A DNA stretch of 64,000 bases from Lucinisca nassula (GCA_963580285.1 OY757019.1:59788587-59852586); one strand, 5' to 3'; positions 11,041 through 20,705 are shown, counted from the stretch's first letter. Notes: generated by a model from the sequence alone, not told the origin. Made by a program: numbers and translations.

Positions 11041-11838
11041 TGTACTGGGCCCCTTTGAGCGTGACCTTGATCCCCAAGGTCAAAGGTCAAAAAGTAGGAC
11101 ATGGGCATATCTTCTAAACCGTTGGGAGTTACACTTCTGAAACTTGGTCATTGGATGGTCCTTGGAATTTAGAGTGTACTGGGCCCCTTTGAGCGTGACC
11201 TTGATCCTCAAGGTCAAAGGTCAAAAAGTAGTACATGGTCATATCTTCTAAACCGTTGGAATAACACTTCTGAAACTTGGTCATTGGATGGTCCTTGGAA
11301 TGTAGAATGTACTGGGCCCCTTTGAGTGCATGCTTGGCACCAAGGTCAAAGGTCAAAAAGTAGGACATGGTCATATCTTCTAAACCGTTGGCGTTACACT
11401 TTTGAAATTTGGTCATTGGATAGTCCTTGAAATGTAGGGTGTACTGGGCCCCTTTGAGTATGACTTTGACCCCCAAGGTCAAAGGTCAACAACTAGGACA
11501 TGTTGATATCTTCTAAACCGTTGGAGTTACACTCCTGAAACTTGGTCATTAGATGGTCCTTAGAATGTCGAGTGTACTGGGCCCTTTTGAGTGTGACTTT
11601 GATCTCCAAAGTCACGGGTCAAAAAGGAGGACATGGTCATATCTTCTTAACCGGTGGAGTTACACTTCTGAAACTTGGCCATTGGATTGTCATTGGAATG
11701 TATGGTGTACTGGGCCCCTTTAAGTGTGACCTTGACCCCCAAGGTCAAAGGTCAAAAAGCTGGCCATGGTCAGATCTTCTAAACCTTTGGAGTTACAATT
11801 CTGAAACTTGGTCATTGGATGGTCTTTGGAATTCGGAG
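11041..11838 (+). repeat. 133-bp tandem repeat, six units
   Basis: Units begin TGTACTGGGCCC at 11041, 11175, 11308, 11440, 11573 and 11706, a period of 132-134 bp. Each carries GTGACCTTGA and, in five of six units, AAGGTCAAAGGTCA, which contains a direct repeat of AGGTCA with one spacer base (11077-11089 in unit 1). The fifth unit has lost it. ORFs on both strands here are only read-through. Confidence 0.95.
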
Positions 11839-11925
11839 TGTAGTATCCAAATTATGATTTGACCCCCTAGGGTTATGTAGAGCCGATCGTCCGCTTCAGA
11901 AGGGCGAAAATTGTGTTTTGTATTT

Positions 11926-11928
<3 letters not shown>

Positions 11929-12008
<80 letters not shown>
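11929..12008. repeat. (AG)n microsatellite
   Basis: About 40 uninterrupted AG dinucleotides. Confidence 0.98.
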
Positions 12009-12011
<3 letters not shown>

Positions 12012-12055
12012 AACAAGTATAGTAACGTAACAACACAAAGGACACACTCAAATGA

Positions 12056-12650
12056 GTCGCCCTCGTCCACCGGGGACTGAAGAAATAGATGAGCTACATG
12101 ATGCTCCCACGCAGAGCTGAATCCGACCGCATACGAATACTGGTAAACCGCTTAGACGATCTAAGCCTGCCCAGGCAAAGCGGTACGGACCATGCTTATA
12201 AACATCGGACGACAGGCTTTTAGACGTCATTTTATCTCAATGTCGGGTAAAACTCACACAAAATCGGAAACAACGCCTCCAAAATGACCTATATTAAGTC
12301 CCCACCCATCGAGGCTTAAAGAAATATATGGGCTGCACGATGCTTCCACGCAGAGCTGATCGCGACCGAACATTAGTACTGGTAATCTGCTTAGAAGGCC
12401 TAAGCCTGCCCAGGAAAACTGCTGCGAGTCGGCCCGACCATGCATATAAACCCTTTTGGTTTTATATGACGGCAGGGATTGAGAAGTCATTTCATCTCAA
12501 TTTTGGGTAGAAGTCTCACAAAATGGGAAGCAACGTCTTCAAAATGACCTAAATAGTGTTGACGGGGACGTTAAACCTCAAATCAAACACAATGACCTAT
12601 ACAGTGTTGACGGGGACGTTAAACCTCAAATCAAACAAAACAAAACACTC
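12056..12650 (+). mobile_element. SINE-A copy (outer), split by a second SINE-A
   Basis: The 5' part runs from about 12056 to 12293. Its 3' tail resumes at about 12591 (GTTGACGGGGACGTTAAAC and a CAAA-rich end). The split is exactly where the inner copy is inserted. Confidence 0.85.
12294..12590 (+). mobile_element. SINE-A copy (inner, nested)
   Basis: A full-length copy of about 297 bp flanked by a perfect 11-bp direct repeat, AATGACCTATA (12283-12293 and 12591-12601). That repeat is a piece of the outer copy. The 3' end is ATCAAACAC. This is the pattern of target-primed insertion. Confidence 0.85.
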
Positions 12651-12977
12651 CAATGCGGTGTCTGATTATGCTCGTTGATTATAGATGATTTTCTAGTGTT
12701 CGTTCGAACCAGACTTTTTGTCTGAATCCTTGACCAACGTCTAAGCAACGTCGCATCAACATGAACACGAATACGACGCTGCAAAGAAGATAAAGTTTTA
12801 ACTTGACAAATTCATATATTTAAGGTAAATGTCACCCAAATCAAATAAAATATTTTAAGTGGCAATGATATATCGAACCAAGTTCGACCAAATTTCATCT
12901 AAGGCGGTCCATAAAGTGTGTTCTATAAAAAGTCTATCCTTTGAAATCAAGGAAGACATCGCAGAACTGAAATTATC
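12651..12977. other. Unrecognised AT-rich stretch
   Basis: No gene, repeat family or RNA recognised. Confidence 0.4.
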
Positions 12978-13000
12978 ATCACGAAAGCACGCCTATATAA
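12978..13000 (+). mobile_element. MITE-E left terminal repeat, running into the assembly gap
   Basis: ATCACGAAAGCACGCC matches the terminal repeat of MITE-E copies elsewhere (32177, 56163). The element body and its palindromic core fall in the run of N that follows. Confidence 0.6.
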
Positions 13001-13200
13001 NNNNNNNNNNNNNNNNNNNNNNNNNNNNNNNNNNNNNNNNNNNNNNNNNNNNNNNNNNNNNNNNNNNNNNNNNNNNNNNNNNNNNNNNNNNNNNNNNNNN
13101 NNNNNNNNNNNNNNNNNNNNNNNNNNNNNNNNNNNNNNNNNNNNNNNNNNNNNNNNNNNNNNNNNNNNNNNNNNNNNNNNNNNNNNNNNNNNNNNNNNNN
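13001..13200. other. Assembly gap (200 N)
   Basis: Exactly 200 N, which may be a nominal length. ORFs running through it are artefacts. Confidence 1.
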
Positions 13201-13315
13201 AGATTTTCATGCAACCATCAGGTTGACTGAAAAATCATTTTGCGATTTACTTTCATACTTTTTAAACTTTCTTATGCAGAAAATATTTGGGCGATATCCG
13301 TTCAGTTTAACGCTC

Positions 13316-13340
13316 CACTTGGCAATTCGTTGTTTTCAAC
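13316..13340 (+). repeat. Possible left terminal inverted repeat of the Tc1-type transposon
   Basis: CACTTGGCAATTCGTTGTTT is loosely similar to the reverse complement of 14661-14694, which ends in CGCCAGTTAAGTG. The match is partial. Confidence 0.35.
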
Positions 13341-13447
13341 ATTTCCTCGTGCAGTACATTAAAAGTATACAGTAACCTCATCATATTGGCATATTGTGAT
13401 ACCTGGAGTTTAGGTTTCGAAAGTCTGGTAAAATTTCTCTACGGAAT

Positions 13448-14461
13448 ATGGTTCGTTTGACGCAAGATCAACGTAACGTAGCGGTCCAAATGCTTCTACG
13501 TGGGACGTCTCAGGCTATCATCGCCAAGTGAGTAAATCGACGATAACTCGCTTGTACCAGCGTCTACGTCAAACGGGAACGACAAATGGCATGCCCAGAA
13601 GTGGACGTCCACGCGTCACGACACGTCGACAGGACGGATACATCCGTCTAGCCCTCCTTCGTAATCGGTTCCGTACTGCCGTCGAGACGTCTCGGGTGAC
13701 ACCAGGAACGCACAACAATCGAATAAGTGCAGATACTGTCAGGAATCGCCTTCGAGAGTTTGGCTTACGTCCTCGTCGTCCGTACGTTGGTATGCCATTA
13801 ACACCACGACGACGTCATGTTAGAATGGCATGGCTCACACAACATAGGCTAAACCCGTTTCCCCTTCGTCAGTGGCGTAACGTAATTTTTTTCTGACGAG
13901 TCCAGGTACTTGTTGTACAGAGCTGACCGCCGTCAACGTGTGTATAGGCGTGAAGGAGAGCGTTATCGTGACAATTGTTTGGTTGAACGTGATCGATTTG
14001 GAGGCGGTGGGTTGATGGTGTGGGCTGGCATATCTAATGGTCATAGAACGCCCCTGGTATTCATTGATGAATCTTTGACGGCTCAGCGTTACGTTGACGT
14101 CGTTTTACGACCGGTAGCTGTTCCATATGTATGACAGCACAACGTTACGTTTCAACAGGATAACCCCCGGGCGCATGTAGCAAGGCTCAACATGGCGTTT
14201 CTTCAGCTAAACAACGTTGACGTGATGCACTGGCCTCCGTATAGTCCAGATCTCTCTCCTATAGAACATTTGTGGGACGTCTTGGATAGGCGCGTACGTA
14301 ACCGCCACCAGCCGCCAACAACGCGTCAAGCCTTGCGTCTTGCGCTCATACAGGAGTGGAATGCTATCCCCAGGCAGATATCAAATCGTTTATTAATCCT
14401 GTTCATGACCAGGCGTGTGCGTGCAGGACTGAATGCAAACGGAGGACATACTCGCTATTAA
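13448..14461 (+). pseudogene. Tc1-type (DD34E) transposase, inactivated
   Basis: A transposase-length sequence of about 338 codons read in pieces. ATG at 13448 opens the helix-turn-helix region. A one-base frameshift at about 13526-13530 moves to the frame of SKSTITRLYQRLRQTG and GRPRVTTRRQ. A second frameshift in a T run at about 13888-13894 breaks the first catalytic motif (DES). A TGA at about 14132-14134 precedes QHNVTFQQDN. The second Asp (QQDN) and the Glu of SPIEHLWD are separated by 34 residues, the DD34E spacing of Tc1 elements. The family cuts and pastes DNA at TA sites. With two frameshifts and a stop it cannot be active. Confidence 0.9.
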
Positions 14462-14660
14462 CTGCTTATGTTTTGAACTACTTTTGGTAGTGAAGTAACT
14501 AGCTCTATGACAAAACGGATTTGTGTTCCAAACATTCTCACTGGAAATGCAACTCTCTATGGTAGTGACATTCAGGAATGATTATATTATTGCGTCATTA
14601 AATCGATTTTCTGCAAACATAATTATTTCGGCAAATACTCTCACATATAGTTCACATGTA

Positions 14661-14694
14661 GTTGGAGTTGCGTTTCTTTTTCGCCAGTTAAGTG
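14661..14694 (+). repeat. Probable right terminal inverted repeat of the Tc1-type transposon
   Basis: The sequence ends in GCGTTTCTTTTTCGCCAGTT plus AAGTG, a form common at Tc1-type ends, and lies 200 bp after the transposase. Confidence 0.45.
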
Positions 14695-14704
14695 TTATAA
14701 AACA

Positions 14705-15245
14705 AGTGGGACCGGGTCAGGGCCAATTTTGACCCCAGGGCTATAATTTCAACAATCTTGGTAGAGGTTCACTAGACGAAGCTATGGACCAAATATCAAA
14801 AACCTGGGCCTTCTTGTTTCAGACAAGAAAATTTTAAAGGTTTTCCCATTAGTCTATGTGAAACATGTGGTCCCCAGGGCGGGGCAATTTGTGGTCCCAG
14901 GGCTATAGTTTGGAAATCTTGGCAGAGGTCTACTAGACGAAGCCAAGTACCAAATATCAAAGACAGACAATTAGCTTATTAAAGGTTTTTCCTATAGAGG
15001 TCTATTTAAAACATATGGGCCGCTTGACGAGGCCATTTTTGACCATAGAACTATAAATTGAACAATCCTGGCAGAGGTCCACTATACGAAGCTGTGTCAA
15101 AGGCCTGGGCCTTCAGGTTTCGGACAGGAATATTATTAAATGGGTTTTACTATATAAGTCTACGTAAATATGTGTCCCCTGGGGCGGGGCCAATTTTGGC
15201 CCCAAGGCTATTTGACAAGGCCATTTTAACATCGTGCAGCCAGAT
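14705..15245 (+). repeat. Tandem repeat F (unit about 165 bp), + orientation
   Basis: Recurring blocks of ATAATTTCAACAATCTTGG, a GAGGTYCACTAGACGAAGC-like segment, CAAATATCAAAGAC, CCTGGGCCTTC and AAAGGTTTTCCC. The same units recur at 29130, 41900, 43446, 43870 and 44815, so this is a dispersed, locally tandem family. Confidence 0.9.
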
Positions 15246-15557
15246 GCATTTCTCGTTAAATTGGAAGACAGTTACGTACGTAGGCAGAACCAAAAGCAGA
15301 TTAGACCGTATGATGGTCCTACTTGGCAGCAATCAAAACGTAGTGCACTAAGGCAAGATCTTCTGTATTAAACAATTAACAAAACTGCTACAGTCGGACC
15401 TCATTGGTTCGAAAACCTTTGGAACCATCATTGAACCATTTGCTCGAGACAAAAAAGCCCGGTAAAAAAGCCTTGTAAATATGACATTCCAGTTGAAAAT
15501 AGTTTATTTCTGTATTTCACTTTTCTACAGTATTTATCGGGAGCATATAATTCTCCA

Positions 15558-15842
15558 ATTGAGAGGTTGCAGATGATGTCACATACCTATACCTCATTTC
15601 CAACATAATTTTAATGTACTTCCCTTGTAAATAACATTTTTATCTTTCGGAAAATTATGACTAAACCTTGATTATGTTATTCTTATGATCACAGACGCAT
15701 ATTAATCCCTTCAGTGTTTTTGACAATATGGGATAAGTGGTCAAAACAAAATTAATGTGTACACAAAAACCTGCCTAGTGTCTCCAATATGGCAGATCAA
15801 GGGAGAATAATCTTACAGAAATGCTGTCTGCAACCTCTCAAT
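15558..15842. mobile_element. MITE-I with perfect 16-bp terminal inverted repeats
   Basis: ATTGAGAGGTTGCAGA at 15558-15573 and its exact reverse complement at 15827-15842 bound 285 bp of non-coding AT-rich sequence. It is a non-autonomous DNA transposon by structure; the superfamily is unclear. Confidence 0.75.
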
Positions 15843-16260
15843 AGCAGGAGTATGTGCTACAGATTTATTTATTTTTTTTTTTTTTTTTTGTTGATATTAT
15901 TTATGTATTATTGTATATACATATATGCATGTTTGTTGTTTCCTTGGTTTGTTTGATGGTTGGTTGGTTGTCTTCCTCTGAGTAGAATGTGGACACTTCG
16001 AATGGATACATATAAGTCGGGATCGCGAGTGAGTCTTTTAGTTTTCGCGTGTTAACCCAATACTCTTTTTCTTAATATTTTACCAAGTTGCACACAAGCC
16101 CTCTGTTAAAGTTCAACGGAAACGGTAATTTTACCACCATATCTTTATTAATTATCCATGTAGCACAGATAAAAATAAGCAATTACAAAAAGTCGCGAGA
16201 ATTCAAAAGGTTATATAGGGGAAGTTATAAGCCAATAAAGTTACGTGATTTACCGTTCTT
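15843..16260. other. Upstream region of the P2X7-domain gene
   Basis: Poly-T run near 15870-15890 and AT-rich sequence. No ORF or repeat recognised. Confidence 0.4.
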
Positions 16261-16288
16261 TCGCACCTGTCCAAATTTAGATTTTCAC

Positions 16289-16313
16289 GCATGCGCACTT
16301 GCGCGTGACGTCA
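16289..16313 (+). promoter_or_regulatory. Promoter motifs of the P2X7-domain gene: NRF1-like and CRE
   Basis: GCATGCGCA (16289-16297) resembles half of an NRF1 site. TGACGTCA (16306-16313) is a perfect cAMP-response element. They lie 30-55 bases before the start codon, in a CpG-bearing patch and with no TATA box, which fits a housekeeping-type promoter. Binding is inferred from motif knowledge only. Confidence 0.5.
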
Positions 16314-16341
16314 TTTGTAGACACATTTCGAAGTGACAGCT

Positions 16342-16544
16342 ATGGCGGACAGTGCAAATCTTAGAGAGTTAGAGGAGAATGACGGTGATTCTGTTTTAGC
16401 TGGGTCAATCAGGCCGGTACAGCCGTATCAGTTTGAACCAAAAAGAGAATCTGCGCCCGATTACTCGGAAGATTCCGAATCGGACACATCTAGCGAGTCA
16501 GATTTGGAGGGCCAGCTGAGCGATAGGCTCGGCAACACAGACTG
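16342..16544 (+). CDS. P2X7 C-terminal-domain protein, exon 1 (acidic N-terminus)
   Basis: First coding exon of a three-exon gene (16342-16544, 17970-18191, 19613-19772; 585 coding bases, 194 aa). Start ATG at 16342 (CTATGGCGG); an upstream in-frame GTG is ignored. It encodes an acidic, Ser-rich N-terminus (SEDSESDTSSESDLEGQ) and ends at ACTG/GTAAGT with two bases of a Trp codon left over. The whole protein lacks the channel part of a P2X receptor: there are no membrane segments and no Cys-rich ectodomain. It consists of a disordered acidic head and the cytoplasmic C-terminal ballast domain. In vertebrate P2X7 that domain is Cys-rich, lipid-anchored, and binds zinc and guanine nucleotides. 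What the free domain does is unknown. Confidence 0.88.
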
Positions 16545-17076
16545 GTAAGTTAGCGAGAATAATAAACCAAAAAAAATGCATGACGAGGAAAAAATAAGTT
16601 CGTCCACTTTACTACTGATTAGCCCAATATTAGTAAGGTTCCGTTTCGTATTTTGATAGCCGAAAATAACGTAAGGAAAGGAGGAAGTAAATAAAAAAAT
16701 CGGGGGGGGGGCGGGGGGACACTGGTTGAGACAGTGGGGGCTGACAACTGTTTTGTCATCTTTACAACCCGCAATAGGGCCAAATACTTTCAATAGAATG
16801 AGCCAGAAAGCCAAGATAATTCCTGCTCATTCATTGTTTATGAAAAGTGGAAAAATTTGCACCCCCACCCCTTGTTGAAGTGTGAAATTATTGGCTTGCT
16901 TTTGTTATTATAGTCTCTGTATAGATATTTACACACCAAAAATGCCACAGATAACCTACAATGTAACAGCAAAACATTGGACTTATCTTCTTCTGTCATC
17001 CCTGGCGACAAGTGTGTGTTGAACCCAAAGTGGGGTGATACCCGGGTGTATTTTAATCATTACTGCAACAAGTAAC

Positions 17077-17355
17077 CGGCCGGCCTCTGCAGTTCAGTCA
17101 GGCGCGCATTCGACTTGTGTACAGAGGACCAAGATTCGAGACCTGTGAGTGTCAGCATAACTTTTCGTGGAGATTGATCATGAAATTACTTTAAAAACAT
17201 TCTCTCCCTTCTGCTGATTCAACCAGGGTAGTTGTCAATTTTTGGCCAAAAAGTGCAATAAATTAGCCTGTCCAGGAAAAGCATGGATAGTTCATTGACA
17301 TGCTCCACATAACCTAAATAGTGTTGGTTGAGTCATTAAACTAAAAATAAAAAAA
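17077..17355 (+). mobile_element. SINE-B copy, diverged
   Basis: tRNA-like head with a degenerate B box (AGATTCGAGACC), the family segment GAGATTGATCATGAAAT, and a tail CCTAAATAGTGTTG followed by TTAAAC. Confidence 0.7.
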
Positions 17356-17402
17356 CAAGAGGTAAATATTTATGTGCTAGATTCAGCAAAAAAACTCCGG
17401 GA

Positions 17403-17600
17403 TTAACCCATGTCCTGCTGAATATTCAGTGTAGCCACACCCATTTTACACTCATTTTTTACTTTGAGCCAATCAGGCTACTTGGATAAATTTATACCTA
17501 CAAATTCATAAACTGAATGTCAGTGTAGATCCTGATCAGATGTCTTCTTCAGAAGCCATCTGATCTGGATCTACACTGTTTGCAAAGATGACTTGACTGT
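17403..17600 (-). mobile_element. MITE-B copy, reverse orientation
   Basis: It begins TTAACCCATGTCCTGCTGAA, the inverted form of the 3' end of copies at 19372 and 37499. It contains the family hairpin GTAGATCC/AGATGGC...GGATCTACACTGTTTGC at 17524-17580. Confidence 0.75.
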
Positions 17601-17640
17601 GTAATAAATTAAATTGTAATTTCTGGCAACACATGCTAAT

Positions 17641-17880
17641 GGTCCTTGCCCACAGGGCTTGAAGACATAGATTGGGTTGCATGTTGCTTCTACACAGAAC
17701 TGATCCACACAAGGACAGGGTAAACCCTTTCGGGTTCGAAGCAAGACTTGCACCACTTTTCCGTGGCAGGCTAAGAACCTCCCAGTAGTACTCATGTGCG
17801 ATTGGTTCAGATCTGCGTGGAAGTAATATGCACCTAATCTATTTCTCCAAGCCCCAATACATGAGGGTAGTAGGCCAAAA
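17641..17880. mobile_element. Two opposed SINE-A fragments
   Basis: 17641-17730 matches the 5' part of SINE-A on + (GGGCTTGAAGA, GAACTGATCC). 17740-17880 matches the same part on - (TTTCTCCAAGCCCCAATA at its end). The two are head to head. Confidence 0.6.
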
Positions 17881-17969
17881 GCAGAGTGCACAGAGAAAAA
17901 AAAAAAACCTCAAGTTAGCATGTAACATTGGCGTCTGACCCTAAATTTGTATGCCATTTTATTTTTCAG

Positions 17970-18191
17970 GTGTGAATGTGGATTTTGTATTCCCATGCCA
18001 TCTGTAGATGAGAGCACATGCTGCAGGGAGATTGGTCTCATTGACAACTTAGTAGAAGATCAAGACCTTCAGTGCATCACACAGCATCCTGGCTATGAAG
18101 GAAATTGTCTGAACCAGTATGTTATAGAGACATCCTTCTATGAATTCTTGGACAACTATGGTCATGTTGGTGATGATGAGCCAATTCATGA
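17970..18191 (+). CDS. P2X7 C-terminal-domain protein, exon 2
   Basis: Acceptor TTTTTCAG/G at 17969/17970 and donor GA/GTAAGT at 18191/18192, phase 2 on both sides, so the frame is kept. It completes the Trp codon and encodes WCECGFCIPMP, then CCREIG, CITQHP and CLNQYVIETSFYEFLDNYG. The CxCGxC start and the paired CC are the hallmark of the P2X7 ballast domain. It is in a different frame from any neighbouring repeat and has no internal stop. Confidence 0.9.
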
Positions 18192-18263
18192 GTAAGTATG
18201 AGCCATTGAATGTGTTTACCAGCTAGGTGACGGTGTTTTACTCATCATCTCTCCTAGAAACTG

Positions 18264-18558
18264 TAAGCCGGTCTCAGTAGCTCAGTCGGATTTGTTTATG
18301 ACTGAAGATCAGGAGGACATCGGTTTGATACCTGTGTGGTCAGCAACATTCTTTTGTGGAGGTTGATCATGAAATGATTTCAATAATCATTCTCTCTCCC
18401 TTATGCTGATTCAAGGACAGTTGTTAGTTTCCGTCAAAAAAGGTGCATAGTTCTGGTTAACCGCTGATGTGTAAGCCTGTCCATGAAAGGGTGGCTAGGT
18501 AAACTGACGGGTTAAAAATGACCTAAATAGTGTTGACTGGGTATTAAAACCCGGAAAC
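18264..18558 (+). mobile_element. SINE-B copy in intron 2
   Basis: A-box-like GTAGCTCAGTCGG, B-box-like GGTTTGATACC, then the SINE-B body and the shared tail AATGACCTAAATAGTGTTGA. Confidence 0.85.
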
Positions 18559-19021
18559 AAGCAAAATCCAACCAATTGGTTTTGGTAAGCAGCTGGTGAA
18601 ACTGAGCACAAACAGAATGTATTCTATAGACCTGCATTGATGTCATACTGTAGCTGAGTCTGAGAAAGATGGCATTCTGGTACTCCAACTATATAAGATC
18701 AAGGACAGGGGCAAGAAAAATAACAGCATTATATGTACAAATATTTTTTTTATTTTTATTCTTGGTATTTACAGACATGCCCTTTCCCCATTGGGTAGGC
18801 CTGGGTAGTTCATTGGTATCCTTCGTTATACTAAGAGCCAGCGCATGACAAAATTTACAAGAAGGCTTGAGTGACCAGCAAAGACTCCAGCCTGTACATT
18901 TTTGCAGGCTGATCAGTCTTCACTGATCGCATGTACCTACTATATTCTATGATCTATGCCCGGATATGAGCAAAAGGTCTTGTCACTGTGGATGGATGAT
19001 AAGGTTGATTTACCAAATGTA

Positions 19022-19201
19022 TACAGTCCAACCTGTATTAGCAAGCGCCTCAAGACATATTCGAAATTTGCTTTCTAATGACAGGTTCTAGCTTTATACA
19101 GGTAAAATTTATGCATTCTACTTTTCAGGTAACCAATGCTTGCTTGCTTATGACAGGCTGCTTGCTTAATAGAGGTGGCTGCTAAGACCTGTTTTACTGT
19201 A
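19022..19201. mobile_element. Possible MITE-J in intron 2
   Basis: Imperfect inverted ends (TACAGTCCAACCTGTATTAG against the reverse complement of CTAAGACCTGTTTTACTGTA) around 180 bp of non-coding sequence. Confidence 0.45.
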
Positions 19202-19371
19202 CATGTTTGCTATCAAAAATAGCATATCTACATATAATATATACATACATCTATAGGAACAATCCAGCCTGTCTACAAAGATGGCACAAAGGAATGGCCA
19301 AGAGTGGTCTTTGTTCACAGGTTATGTCTGTTTGGAGGTTTACATTTTAGACAGAACAAGGCCATTAAGGT

Positions 19372-19559
19372 TTAACCCTTATCTTGCTGTTCTCGACAAC
19401 CTCATTCGTTGGAAAAGTGTAGATCCAGATCAGAAGTCATCTGATCAGGATCCACACTGTTTGACATTCAGCTTATAAATTATTAATTTCATCGAGTAAT
19501 CTGATTTATTCAAAGTCAGAAATGGGTGTGGTTAAAATATTCAGCAAGATCAGGGTTAC
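19372..19559 (+). mobile_element. MITE-B copy next to exon 3
   Basis: It starts TTAACCCTTATCTTGCTG and ends ATTCAGCAAGATCAGGGTTA, with a hairpin at about 19420-19460. It ends about 53 bases before the exon 3 acceptor, so it forms the intron just upstream of the branch-point region. Confidence 0.75.
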
Positions 19560-19612
19560 TAGCAGACTGTGGTTGTTAACCACTTTTAATTTATAAAATT
19601 ATTTACTTCCAG

Positions 19613-19772
19613 AATGTACCGCCATGTTGCATACAGACGTTTTACGAGATGGGTGTGGCACAGACTTGGAAGAGGAATGCGGAAGGTGATACCAGCTTGT
19701 GCTGTGAACAAGATACGTCAGAGCTGGCCATCAGAGCAATACTGTGGTTTCAAATATCAAAGAGACTATTAG
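19613..19772 (+). CDS. P2X7 C-terminal-domain protein, exon 3 (last)
   Basis: Acceptor TTTACTTCCAG/A at 19612/19613; it completes a Glu codon split as GA/A. It encodes MYRHVAYRRFTRW, VWHRLGRGM, IPACAVNKIRQSWPSEQY and CGFKYQRDY, then TAG (19770-19772). The YRH-AYR-TRW block, the IPACAV-KIR block and the final QYxGFK are the conserved C-terminal landmarks of the P2X7 domain. A likely polyadenylation signal, ATTAAA, lies at 20164-20169. Confidence 0.9.
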
Positions 19773-19947
19773 TGCAAAGAGGATAACAGTTTTTCTACAT
19801 ATAGTCATTCTTCCCCATTCCCCCAATTCAAGACAAAGCCTACAATGTGACCATGCAGCCAGCAGACTAAAATCAACCCACTCACCCATCCACTAAGACA
19901 AGACCTTTTGCTCATTTTGGTTTACATAGACTGTAGTATATAGTAGA

Positions 19948-20035
19948 ACTTTACATGTGACCAGCAAAGACTCTGATCAGACTGCTAAGGCGCAGGCTGA
20001 TCTCAGTCTTTGCTGGCCACCCAAGCTTTTTGTAG
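19948..20035. repeat. Imperfect palindrome (MITE core) downstream of the P2X7-domain gene
   Basis: GACCAGCAAAGACT pairs with AGTCTTTGCTGG, with further pairing around GATCAGACTGC. Similar cores occur at 18880-18940 and 61535-61600. Confidence 0.6.
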
Positions 20036-20226
20036 GTTTTTTCATGAACTGTTCACAGTCTAAGTGACTGTTCTGCTTCAGGATCAAGGTTACATCTAGT
20101 TATCATACACTCAAAGGCAAACAACCCAACAGTGTTGTCAGTGCTCTGATTTCAGTCAGTTGTATTAAACAGATCTTTAACAAATGACAGTGTTCCTTCT
20201 GTTTTGTTTTATTATGTTTCGTTTTT

Positions 20227-20300
20227 ACAGCCCTTTCAAGATTTTTTCACTAATATTAGGCAGATTGCAGAACTTGGCATCTCAGGTGACAGGAGCCAAG
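20227..20300 (-). mobile_element. SINE-C fragment
   Basis: GCCCTTTCAAGATTTTTTCA and CAGAACTTGGCATCTCA match segments of the SINE-C copy at 22980-23202, with the middle missing. Confidence 0.5.
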
Positions 20301-20304
20301 TTCG

Positions 20305-20608
20305 TTAACCTCTACCCTGCTGTTGGCGACAAGCCCTATCTTTGCAAACAGTGTAGATCCAGATCAGATGGCTTCTGAATAAGCCATCTGATCAGTATCT
20401 ACACTGTTTGACATTCAGTTTATGAATATGTAGAAATAAACTGTAGGGTTACTAGCAGACTGTGGTTGTTAACCACTTTCAATTTATAAAAGTATCTACT
20501 TCCAGAATGTATCGCCATGTTGCATACGTAGAAATAAACTGCATCAAGTAATCTAATTGGTTCAAAGTCATAAGTGGGTGTGGCTTAATTGACTATTCAG
20601 CAGGTTAA
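20305..20608 (+). mobile_element. MITE-B copy carrying an exon 3 fragment
   Basis: TTAACC start, hairpin at 20345-20410, and an end at CAGGTTAA. Bases 20444-20527 are foreign to the family and copy the end of the 19372 MITE-B plus the intron 2/exon 3 junction. A 14-bp direct repeat (GTAGAAATAAACTG, 20430-20443 and 20528-20541) flanks them. Confidence 0.8.
20444..20527 (+). pseudogene. Duplicate of the intron 2/exon 3 junction of the P2X7-domain gene
   Basis: About 83 bp nearly identical to 19552-19634, including the acceptor TCTACTTCCAG and the first eight codons of exon 3. It carries about five substitutions and ends where the insertion ends. It has no donor and cannot encode a domain. Confidence 0.85.
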
Positions 20609-20705
20609 AGGTTAAAAACACAGGTGACCTAATAAAAGAAGTCTTGAGCTCTTACCTATTACGGCATCAAGGCCAGAGATTTATTCAGCTGTATCTAGTC
20701 TACAA

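Larger units (their letters stand above)
16551..17966. other. Intron 1 of the P2X7-domain gene
   Basis: Holds a G-rich run (16703-16720), SINE-B (17077-17355), MITE-B in reverse (17403-17600) and two opposed SINE-A fragments (17641-17880). It ends with a pyrimidine tract and TTTTTCAG. Confidence 0.7.

Noticed and set aside
11129..11862. ORFs of 106-117 codons on both strands
   Set aside because: Translation of the 133-bp repeat; the peptide repeats with the DNA unit.
12859..13230. ORFs of 73-123 codons through the N run
   Set aside because: They consist mostly of unknown residues from the gap.
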